Part shown: piece after piece, positions 49,755 to 59,640 of the stretch
How positions within the stretch are numbered: position 1 is the first letter of the stretch
Layout: each line of letters starts with the position of its first letter
NCBI GenBank assembly: GCA_009103225.1
Contig: RHPI01001715.1
Span: 636,361-700,360, forward strand
Origin: Chlorokybus atmophyticus
Lineage: Eukaryota; Streptophyta; Chlorokybophyceae; Chlorokybales; Chlorokybaceae
Direction of reading: 5' to 3'
Length of the DNA: 64,000 nt
Notes under the pieces: generated by a model
What the model saw: the letters and a program-made list of their open reading frames with translations, nothing else
Databases searched by the model: none
Told to the model about the DNA's origin: nothing
Translations under genes and position numbers: made by a program

Positions 49755-52074
49755 TCAATTTGCCCACACATGCACCAAACCCTGTTTGTTGCCAGTGTAG
49801 ATCTCATTGCGATCCTCATCGTAAAACAACGCGGTTACTTCCTCCAGAGCATCGTGCGTGCGATAGCTCTTGTCAGACCCAGCTTGAATCTTTGCCAGAC
49901 ATTTGCCGGTGAGAATGCTGGAAATGTTGATGGAACCAACCACTGCGCGCCACAGGCATGTGTCACCATATGTGTCAGCATTGCAAAATGCATAATTGGA
50001 TCAGTGGCAAGGCAGCACCACTTACTGTGGCCTTCTATCCTCCTGTCATCTGGATGCGGTTTGCAATACGAGATGATCAGGTCCTGGTCACTGGTGATGT
50101 AGATGTTGTTTGTGTTGCAGTCAGGGTACCAAAGCAAGTGATCCTCAAAACTGCCAAGCCGCAAGATATGTAAGTAGTAAAAGATAGGAAGCATGTTACT
50201 CAATGCATGCAGACTAATGTGCACAACGCATATCAGGAGATACCTAGTGACAATTTCACCGCGGAAGTTCCAGAGTGCCACTGTGCGATTTCTGAAAGTG
50301 AGAAACAACTGGTTCTCGTACAAAAATATGAAGGCTGAGGGTGTCATGAAGTCTGTCCTGCTGACTTCAACCAGCTCTGATGTGCGAACCTGAAAAGTCA
50401 CAGGGAGACACAAGGAACCAGGAGTGTCAACAAGCATCCCAAGAAGACATAAAGGGCAGTGTCAACTGCAAAGGCAACAACATGCACTCACGTCGAGAAT
50501 CTGGAGATTCTCGTTTTCTTGCTTCACAAGCAGCTTTTCATTAAACTGTTCAATGAAGTCCACTTTTTTGTTTCGGTGAAGCATGTGTGTAAAGTCCTTC
50601 AGCACCTGCACAAAAGTCGTTTTACATAAAACTTTTAACCGCTGATGACTGCAGGACTCACCTTGCCATCTTCAATTGAAAGGATCTTCAGCGGCACATG
50701 ACTTTGCGCTCGGTCAAAAATTAGCAGCATGATGCCGGGACTGCAAGAAGTTACAGGAATATAGTCCGTCTGACAGCAACAGCTTGGGAGCGGGACAGAA
50801 AACACACGCAGTACCTGATCTTGATCTCTTGGACATTCTTGTCCGAGATTTGGTACAACAGGTTGTAGTTCTTCAGATCAAAAACTTTGTACACCCTGAA
50901 CGTGTGAAAAAATCAACGTTGGACCTAACAGTCATCAGCAAGCTGACGCGAGCTCCTTACTGGATTTACCTGTCTTGTGCAGAGTATGTCAACACCTTAG
51001 CATTGACATCATCAAACTCAACAAATCCAGGCCATCGTAGCAGCTCTGACTCAAATAAAGGAAACCCAGCATCTGGCTGGCCGCGTTTGATATACCTGAA
51101 CGTCAAAATGATGTTGGAGGGGGTTGCACGCACAAAGGGATACATTCACCCACACAACGACATCGACATGCTGCAATACGCTTACTCTATGGGCGTTGTC
51201 CTGCACTTGAGGGAGCTGAAGTTGTCACTAGCATACACTGACACTGTGATTAGTGAATTATTGTTCTTGTTGTAGAAGAGGCTCCTGATGACTTCATCTG
51301 AACTAATGTTGAGGAAACATATTCGCTTGTTGGTTTCTGCCACAAGCAACACAGATATGTCAGCTGAGGTGGTAAGTACTAAGCAACCACAGCATACGGA
51401 CTTATTGCAAAATATGCACCTCTGCTAAAAGCCGCGCAAACACCGGAATGTGCAAGAGCAAAAACAATGTCCCTCGCCGCAACGATCTCAACAATCTTTG
51501 ACCTATTCTTGAAAAACGACAACTTCAAAAAGGCATGGGACTCTGGGTCATATGTGTCGTACTCCTCCTGCACATAAGACTGGTCAGCTAAGCTTTGGCA
51601 GGTATCACACAACACGTTGCAGCACATGTGTTTCCTGCAAATTGAGAAGGCCTGATCCGACTTTAAGACTCCTAACTTTGGCCAGAGGCAAGCATTTGTG
51701 AACGAGCTCCCTCCAAAGCTAATATTATAGTTACATTGTTACACACCATCACCGACGTCCAGGATGTGGCCATCGGTGCATGCCTCATACGCCCAAAATT
51801 GTTGAAACACACCAAGAACAGACGCTACACACACTGCCTTGCAATGCACCTGCAGCGCGAGGTTGCGGAACTTCTCGGCAGCGTTGAAGCGGTTGAACTG
51901 CAGGTTGCCCTTGCGGGAGATCTCGCGGCAGAACAGCTTGCGAACGTAGTTCTGGCCGTCAGCAAGGTGGTCGCTAGCTCTTTGCCTCTTGCCTGGCACA
52001 GCGCCCATCACCCGCCGCCCGCCCGTGGGCCGCGGACTCCTCCTTGTGATGCCCACCCCGCTGCAGGCCTCCAT
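49755..52074 (-). CDS. Conserved WD40/transducin-like protein of the plant lineage
   Basis: Ten exons: 51850-52074, 51420-51567, 51186-51336, 50970-51095, 50815-50895, 50662-50740, 50492-50605, 50244-50389, 50026-50150, 49755-49942; 460 aa, with every phase matching. Distinctive blocks: NRSKIVEIVAARDIVFALA, TNKRICFLNISSDEVIRSL, YIKRGQPDAGFPLFESE, DFIEQFNEKLLVKQENEN, SRTDFMTPSAFIFLYENQ, RNRTVALWNFRGE, EDHLLWYPDCNTNNIYI and NEIYTGNKQGLVHVW. This is a single-copy plant/algal family annotated as transducin/WD40 repeat-like, with no assigned role that I can recall. The repeats diverge from canonical WD40. Starts at 52074 or Met 52008; the N-terminal 50 residues are weakly supported. Confidence 0.85.
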
Positions 52075-52730
52075 GGCCTCCTGCGCTTAGACTCCGGCCC
52101 CACTGGCACGCACAGAGCACACAGCTCCGCAGGTCCTTCACCTTCAGAATGCGCTGCAGCTAGGATTCAGCGTGCGGCAGCATGGCTAACCAGCTGGCTC
52201 CTCAGCACAGGCAAGGCCAGCTCAATCCCCTTCGCAGGTTCAACCAATCAGGCCACAATGCACCGCAACCATCGCCGGCGACAATTGCTCTCGTCCAGGG
52301 CCTTATCCAGCGGCTTGTACACCGACGAGGCCGACAAGGCTACCGATGCCTGCACTGCCGGCAACCCCGCCGCCGCCTCTGCCAGCGCCCACAAACCCTA
52401 CCGGCAATATCTCGCCACCTGCGTTGCAGAGCAAGAGTGGTGACAAATCTGCTACAAGAGCTCCGCTTCGTTTTCCCTACCAGTTCTCAAAAGCCACATT
52501 CCTTTAGCGCTGGCCGAGTAGGTTTCGCCCGCAAGAGGTAGAATTGTAGCAATGAAAAAGCCAGTTTAGAGCCAAGGAGCGGCAATGATGGTCGGCCGAT
52601 TTTTCAAAAGGTTTCGCACCAACGGTCTACGCAAAAGTTGTACAAGCAGCAAAATTTATTTTGAATTGAATGGATCGGGGTGCAGAAAACAGGTTTGGAC
52701 TCCAAGCGAGTCGATCGGGTTGCAGCTCAC
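52075..52730. other. Divergent promoter region, WD40-like (-) and SelM/Sep15-like (+)
   Basis: No supported exon. Long open frames here are antisense and low-complexity. Confidence 0.4.
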
Positions 52731-53418
52731 ATGACGCTGCCGAGCAGCATGACGATCAGGCCAACGACCATGGGGATGGCGGCGGCGGCGGCGGCGGGGG
52801 CGGGGGCGGGGGCGGCGGCGGGGCGCTGGCGGACGGCGTCGTGTGTGATGCTTCTAGCGACCTTGCTGGCAGCTGTGAGCCTGAGGACGGTTGACGCCAA
52901 AGCTGACTTCAGCAGGGCTGTGTTCGAGGTGAGGCTGCTGAGCCTGGCAGTTGTTTGCTGAAGGTTGGCGCAGCTTGGGGCATGGATGTTCCTTAACGCT
53001 TCATGCTTTGCAGTCATGCAGTGGGTGCAAGCTAAACAGGTTGCCGGAGCTCAAGCGCTTCCTGAAGCAAGAGGTGGAGGCGGGAGCATTCGGTGCAGCC
53101 GTCACAGTAAAGTACATCGGCGGGCACAACCCCGACCTTGTACTCTATGATGGCGCAGGGATTGAAGTGGTGCGCATTGATATTACCAAATACAAGGCGG
53201 AGGAGGTGAGTTGTGCTTGGCTTCAAGGGTGAAAGTGGTCGTGATGTTGAAGTATATCAAGTATGTACGTAGAAACAGGTGATATGCGCCAACAGCTGCT
53301 ATGCCACACTGTGTACGTTTTGTGTACGTTTCCATGCACGTGCTGACAGGTTGTTTTGTTGCAGTTAAGGCATTTACTGCAAGCTAAGGGATTTTCTCCA
53401 CCCATCGATGAGCTTTAA
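52731..53418 (+). CDS. SelM/Sep15-family thioredoxin-like ER protein, Cys form
   Basis: Three exons: 52731-52928, 53014-53205, 53365-53418; 147 aa. An Ala/Gly-rich N-terminus leads to a signal peptide (SCVMLLATLLAAVSLRTVDA). The thioredoxin-like domain starts at the redox motif SCSGCKLNRLPELKRFL, then VKYIGGHNPDLVLYDGAG and LRHLLQAKGF. The CxxC (C-S-G-C) sits where animal SELENOM has CxxU, so Cys replaces selenocysteine (codon TGC). The Cys-rich UGGT-binding domain of SELENOF is absent, which favours the SelM branch. Probable ER-lumen disulfide or redox partner. It ends DEL-COOH (PPIDEL), close to an ER-retention signal. Confidence 0.85.
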
Positions 53419-54850
53419 GTGTCACATGCCAAGCAGCGTGTCTTTGCAGAGTTTGTATGTTTTACATTCGCATGCGATATGTGCTGTGCCTTAACATTTG
53501 GTGCTTATCAATTGTTCATGGTAAAATCATGACTATAACATCGTGTTAACAATGTTATGTTACACGCATTGTTTGACATATACACACAATGCACAAGCCT
53601 TGTGCATTATACTATGCACTTTATGACATAATTATCGGCATGTCTACATGAATCCTACTTGAAAATGGTACCGAGATTACTTTACATACATGTCTACAAT
53701 ACATTTGCTTTGACATGTGAATGTCAGATCATATGTATAGCTATATTTTATGCGAATCTATTTTGCATGTAAAGTGGGCTCGAACAAGTATATGGTAAAA
53801 ACATCATTACCTTTAAGATATAGATAAAGGTTATCTCGATTACCCCACGCTTTGTGCGCGCAAGTGCGCGCACACATGGCATCACCTCATGTAGATGTAG
53901 ATGGCATTTTTGTGATTGATATAGAGATGATAACATTGCACGTTGCCATCTGTAAAGCATTTGAGGATACATGTGCATATCATAACAACGTTGATTCGAT
54001 AATTGCACAGCATAATTGATGCGTTTAACTGATGATCGTATATGACAAAACACCCTACATAACACATATACCTTATACATAAATGTTATACACAAATTTA
54101 AGCCCCCCACCCATTTGGAGCCCCCCACTCAGACAGCAACATCTTCAAAACGGGCAAGTTTTGAGTAGTGGTGTTGCAATATGTTAAGTTTACTCGCATT
54201 TGCACACTACGAGAGCATTTTGCCGTGGCCATGGTGCAATTATTGAGGGACGTGCAAGCTGACGGATATACTACAAGTAGGATGTTGGCCAAGTTGCAAG
54301 CCAAGATGTACAACGCGCATGGAAACAACTACGACACCACCCATTAACGACTGAACCTGCAGATAGCATGCAAGTGCACATTACCGGCATATGTAAGTAA
54401 GGTAAGCTGCTGGTTGTCCAAGGTGCGGGGAGCAGCTGTTACCGTAAGTGACTGCCCGTACATGTTTTATCGGCACGTATGACAAGTGCATGATTGCCTC
54501 TATGCGTGATGGCACATATGCATAAGCAATTGCGTATGTCATATGCAATCATACAATGTTGTTGACTGTGCCTAACTCCCAACGGCTTTGTTGTTGTTGT
54601 CCGCCCTACAATCCCCTGCAGCCATTATGGACACTTTATCAATCTTACTATACACCGAATGGACCACACATACACCCTAAAGCCGCCATCTTGAGCAGCA
54701 GTTGCATAGCACCGCAAGCACCCCGCCCTCCGCCCTGCCTAACCTGCATGCACTTGCTGCTGCGCTACGCTCTTACCTTGCCTTGCACTACAGCCAACCT
54801 TACAAGCGCCTGTTGCACAGGCATGCTTGCTTCTTTGCCGTTCTTCTTTG

Positions 54851-54886
<36 letters not shown>

Positions 54887-55413
54887 CCCGCCCCTTGCAA
54901 TGCACTCAGCTACTTGCACATAGGTAAGTTGCAGGTGTGAAGCCCCCACATGAATTCATTGGCTTGCTGCCCTATTCAGTCTGCTTTTTGCTTGCTGCGT
55001 GTGCGTGTGTGCATGCATGACACTTTCCTCTGCCCTATTGAAAAGCATATACAAATTAAGGCCTTAGCAAAGACATGTGAAGCATGTGGCTTACGCAATG
55101 CAAAGCGGTCGTAAAAGTATAGCAAGTTCTGTAGGAATGTGCTTACATGAACCCAACTTTTCACCTTTCCAAAATCTACTAGTAAGCCACAGCATGTGTA
55201 ACAAGTGGGCTCCGACGAAAGCGGACGCTAGAGCTGCGCAGCTTGAGGAGGCCGCTGAGCATGCCGCTGGAGGTTGGGCCGATGGTGGGCAGAACGGCGC
55301 GGCCGACAAGAGGCGTGCTCCAAAGGCTAGGCCTACGCAGCCTGCCCCTATAGCTACGCAGCTGGTGCCGCCGCTGAAGTCACGTGCAAAGACTGGCTGA
55401 GCGTGACACTGTG
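53419..55413. other. AT-rich gene-poor region
   Basis: No conserved gene. Contains a CCTG microsatellite at 54850-54888. The open frame at 55205-55400, rich in Ala/Lys, may be a 5' piece of the retroelement ORF1 below. Confidence 0.45.
54850..54888. repeat. CCTG tetranucleotide microsatellite
   Basis: About nine tandem CCTG units. Confidence 0.92.
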
Positions 55414-56920
55414 ATGGAGAAGCAGGGCGTGACCCTGGAAGACGCTGCACAGCCCGTTGTGAAGCTACCCAATGTGCCACGCCGTTGCTGTAGCAAAGGG
55501 GAGGCATTGTTATCTGAGGAGGAAGAGGAGGTGATGAAAAAAAGGCACAAGAACAAGGAGAACAAAAAGAAGAAAAAAAAGGTTTTCACACACAAAAAAA
55601 AACGCACGTCCTCATTGTCATCGACTTCGTTACGTCATCAAGCTAATTCTCAAATGATGACAGCTATAACGCTTTTGCCCAGCATACAACATGCATCAAG
55701 GAAACCGGCTTTACCAAGCGACTGTTCAGGAACACGGAGGCGTGTGCATTGTGGGAAGAGCATCGTTCGCGCAAGCTCTCGCCTGGCGTGCAAGCCGGCT
55801 TTAAAGCAATCGATCGCGCCCTTTTCACAGGTCCTCCAGTGTTACAGATGGTGGCATTTCTTTATCAGATAGTGCTCACGCATGTGCACGATAGCCTGTA
55901 CTTTGCAACAGCTTTTGCGTCGGGTGCGCGTGGTATTATGATGCCCGCATTCATGAATGCCCGCATCGCCCGCGACAAGGAAGACAAGATCATCTCCCGC
56001 CTCACCAAGCTCGCCAACACCTTCCAAGGCAAAGCTGCTAAGGAAAAGGCAAAGACGTCCGCTTCTCTGTAAGTTTACTTGTTGTTTGCAAGCTAATATT
56101 GTCAACTTGTCAACTGGTTAATTACCACATTCGTTGCAAGTGTTGGCACTATTGTAAGTGCACAGTAAGCACCGCAATGCGCAGCTGCTATATAATATGT
56201 GCAATGCACACAAGACACTGAAAGTGCACAATGTGCAATAATTAAGTTGCACAATGTGCGCATCACCTGTGCTTATGGCTGCACACAGTGTGCATGCAGT
56301 CCCTTATTAGTCATACAGCCGCACAATGTGCGCATGCATCGCGCATAGCGCCTACTCACAAGGCTGCACACAATGTGCATGCAGCCCTTTGTTGGTGCAG
56401 CTACAAGGTACGCATGTAGTGGTCATTGTTGGCAATGCTTAGCTTGTAAAACATAAGAGGGCAGAGTGCTTAGCCGTGCCTCTTATGGCTGCACACAATG
56501 TGCATGCAGCACTGCAGCATGGCATGCTTACAAGCCTCACGTGATATATGTGACACATCACGATTGTGTGCAGGCAGGCGCTCGGTCGCTGAAAAGGGAA
56601 ATACCCAGTTCCAGCGTGGCCGCGGTGGTGGTGGCTACAGTCGCGGTGGTCGTGGTAGTTACGGTTGCGGAGGCGGCTATTACGGTCAGCAAGCTGCACC
56701 CGCTCAGCAGGAAGCATACTATGTCCCCGTGCAAAAGCAGCCACACTTAGCATTACAGCAGCGAGTTGAGCCCAGTATAGCTGCTGAGTCGCTATATTGC
56801 AGTGGTAGTGCATGTCGAGAGGTGCCGGTGCTGGTGTATATCATGACACAATGCGCACGCGCGCATGTATGCATGTGTGCGCAACCGCGCATGTATGCTG
56901 GTTTAGATCATGTACCATAG
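55414..56920 (+). pseudogene. Gag-like ORF1 of DIRS-type element, intron-containing
   Basis: From ATG 55414 runs a Lys/Glu-rich segment (MEKQGVTLEDAAQ, SEEEEEVMKKRHKNKENK) in one frame. A second frame after about 55686 reads TCIKETGFTKRLFRNTEA, LSPGVQAGFKAIDRALF, RGIMMPAFMNARIARDKEDK. That frame ends at a good donor (after 56068) and joins in phase at 56578 to RSVAEKGNTQFQRGRGGGG with a Gly/Arg/Tyr-rich stretch. The 55686 junction is either an intron with a TTTTGCCCAG acceptor or a frameshift. An RGG-rich end preceding RT is common for DIRS ORF1. Gag identity is inferred from position and composition. Confidence 0.45.
56150..56520. repeat. Cluster of GCACAATGTGC-type short palindromic repeats
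   Basis: At least six copies of (C)GCACAATGTGC or GCACACAATGTGCATGCAG within about 350 bp, inside the predicted intron of ORF1. Each is a near-palindrome. Confidence 0.8.
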
Positions 56921-57436
56921 TGTATCATAAGTCCAGCTCTTCACTGTTGACAATGTCATGTGCATGATGCACAGCTGTATGTTGCGTAGCAGGTGCATTT
57001 CGTATCAGCTCACGCTGATACTGAATTCGGGCATGGTCTAATTGACTGGCATGTGTGCAGACATAGCACACCTATGACCGTTAGCTACTAGTGAGATTGG
57101 CGAGGATGACTGCATGCAGGCAGAGTGAGATCCTGTAATGCCAGCATTGGCAGTAGACCCTTTATCCCCATCAGAGGAGCACACTTATGTGATGCCACTA
57201 GTGCAACACACTGCTGCGAGCAAACCCGCTGCACATCAAGAAGAAGACAATCGTTCCATATATGCGGAGTTGCCACAAGTGGCGAGTGCCTTTTCAGAAT
57301 GTCCCACCTCTACAACTTAATGGGCAGAGCAGCTATGCATTGAAACTTTGCGGAGAACTTTATAGCAGCCTATTGCAGCAACAGCTTGCAGCCTGGAGCA
57401 CTTGCGTCCAATTAAATATGCAAGGCAAAAAGGCAT

Positions 57437-59230
57437 TTGCGCTTGACTGGTTGCGTTATGGGTATCGGATTACAATGGGTAGGCACTCAAGTATCGCATC
57501 GACTCAAGCGAGAAGAAGCACATGCGCTGTTAAAGGCCGAAGGCTTCGTTGTTGACGATATTACAACTATCTTGTCACGCAATTCTCCAACACTAGTGGT
57601 GAAAACTGCGAGTCCGCCTCTATACATTGCGATTACGTTGTCAATAAATTGGCGAATTTGGTGACAACAGCAGCAGCTCTTTGTCGTTGATGCGCATAGC
57701 GTGGTGGTGGTTATTAGCATAGGTGTGGTCCAGCAAGAAAAACGTTCAAGGCTCATTATGGATTTGAGGTATATCAACCACTTTTTGCGTAACATCCTTT
57801 CACCTATGAGCGTTTACGAGATGTTTTATTGAACACGCACCATTTTCAAGCAAGTAATAGCGGATCAAAAGTCGGGTTATCGTCATGTGCCCATGAGGAC
57901 AGCAAGCCTTACTTGGCTTTGCAATTTGTTGGAGTCACATATAGATGGAATGTGCTGCCATTCGGCCTGAATTAAGCATGCTGGTTGTTCACGAACAACT
58001 GTCTTCACGCCTTTACGGGCAAAGGGGTTTTTCGTGCCTTGCCTATATTGACGACATGCACTTTAGCCATTGCAATCGTTGGCATTTGTGCTAGCGCATT
58101 CGCCGCATGCTGCGCCTATTTACGACGCTTGGCATATATATTTTTGTGAAGAAAAGACAATTGTGGCCCTGAGTAAGTGGTGCAGTTCTTTGGTCTGCTC
58201 GTAGACACAGTAACCAGCCTTTGTTTCCAGTCCCTCAAGCAAGCTGGCCAAGCTTTTGCAGCTGATAAAAGAATTAGCAGAGGCTCTGATATTTACGAAA
58301 CGTCACCTAGCACGCATTGCTGGCAAATTGATCGCGTTGAAGCTAGCATTTGCACCTGCAAGCATTTATGCTCGCTAGTTGATGCGTCTGGCATTGGCCA
58401 CACTGTCTCTCTGGCAGATGCATAGGACAATGTGATACGGGCGCCTTCAGACACTTTCGTGATTGGCCTGCTGCTGGCTTGCAGACATTCAATGGCAATG
58501 CTTGGTGAAAGCCGCCTGTACTGTTGAAGCTGCATGTGGATGCTTCTGGTACAATTGGATGGGGGGCGACAGGGCCTTGGCCTTGCATGGCAGGCAGCTT
58601 CAAGCCCAAGTATAGGTCTACCTTTGGCCGTAAAGGAGGCACTAGCTTATGTGCAAACGTATATTGAAGTGGCGCGCACGCATGATCTCCAGCTTTATAC
58701 AGTGCGCATCATTGGCAATCGTCAACTAGCAATTTAAACAAGATGTCTGCTTCTGAGCCTCACATGCTGCAGGCTTTACATCAGCTGCGGTCTTTGTGCT
58801 GGGAGCGTGATATTGCACCAACATGTGTGTGGCGCTCGCGTGATGCGCTGCGCGATGCTGATGCATTGACCAAATTTATTGATTGAGGGAATTGGGCCCT
58901 GACTCAAGATGCAATTGCACATGTACAGCAGCATGTTGGACACCCAACATTGGATTGTTTTGCAGCTGATTGGAACAGCCAAGCACCCGCTTATTTCAAT
59001 TACATACACATGCCTGGCAGCTTGGGTAATGCTTTAACTACAAACCGGCTTAATTTCCACAGGCTGAAGAGGCGGCTTTGTTTTGTGTCACCCTTCATTA
59101 GCTCTCCTGCATGAAGCCATAGCGTTAGTGCAGTATTACCAGCTGCCAGCTGTGATGTTGGTGCCTGAATGGCACCCTGTTGTGTGGTGGCCAGTGTTCC
59201 GCAACTGTCAATTTACTTATGTTGAGAGAT
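57437..59230 (+). pseudogene. RT-RNase H-methyltransferase remnant of DIRS-type element
   Basis: Motifs recur across all three frames with intervening stops: RSRLIMDLRYINHFL (about 57744-57790), KSGYRHVPM (about 57869-57895), VTYRWNVLPFGL (57931-57969), YIDDMHFSHCN (from 58044, the RT active site), then RNase H LHVDASGTIGWGATGPW (about 58528-58580) and DALTKFID. These are followed by the DIRS-type block HPTLDCFAADWNSQAPAYF (about 58938-58995) and VMLVPEWHPVVWWPVFR (about 59152-59205). Motif order fits the DIRS/PAT/Kangaroo group, not gypsy or copia. Multiple frameshifts and in-frame stops mean no functional enzyme. Confidence 0.8.
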
Positions 59231-59235
59231 CAGGC

Positions 59236-59640
59236 TCACGGATTGAATGGTTTAAACGGGGTGCGCGAGTACCCCAAAACAGCATCAGCCCTGGACGCTA
59301 TTCGTGCATTTGTGCTTTTGTGCAATGGGTAAGTGTACCTTTCGTGTAGATAACGGTGCATGATGGCGGAACTTCTCCATGTACCTTGAGCTTGTATTTC
59401 TTTTAGAATAACTCCAGCATGGAAGGCGCTCTGCGCGGCAGTATGCCTGAAAGAGTGCAACCCCAGGTGCGGCCTGTATGTGCCACACGCCTTGCAGCAT
59501 CGCACAACATGGCATGCACAGTTGCTGGATATGCTATGTTCTTCTCACTGTAACCTTTTCTTGGCAATCGGCCGAAATAGAGTACCAGCGGTGATGGCGA
59601 AGCAGCTTTCACAACAGTAGGTTGGATAGGCATGTAGCAC
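59236..59640 (-). pseudogene. Tyrosine recombinase remnant, antisense to RT
   Basis: The minus-strand frame 59236-59505 reads LGLHSFRHTAAQSAFHAG, then ILKEIQAQGTWRSSAIMHRYL. HxxR followed by a downstream Tyr (HRYLHER) is the C-terminal catalytic pattern of tyrosine recombinases. Upstream (about 59510-59640) another frame has SPLVLYFGRLPRKG and VHAMLCDAARRVAH, probably the same gene after a frameshift. The first catalytic Arg was not located. The opposite orientation to RT recalls the Volvox Kangaroo element, as I remember it. Confidence 0.65.

Larger units (their letters stand above)
55414..59640. mobile_element. Decayed DIRS-type (Kangaroo-like) tyrosine-recombinase retroelement
   Basis: Reading left to right on the plus strand: a gag-like ORF with an RGG-rich end, RT, RNase H, a DIRS-specific methyltransferase-like segment, then a tyrosine recombinase remnant on the opposite strand. 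Many stops and frameshifts show it is dead. Terminal repeats were not resolved, so the ends are approximate. Confidence 0.65.

Noticed and set aside
49755-52074. Assignment of this gene to DET1
   Set aside because: First impression from the WD-like C-terminus, but the conserved blocks do not match what I recall of DET1; it fits a different plant WD40-like family.
52731-53418. Selenocysteine reading of the SelM-like protein
   Set aside because: The redox position is TGC (Cys), not TGA; no recoding is needed.
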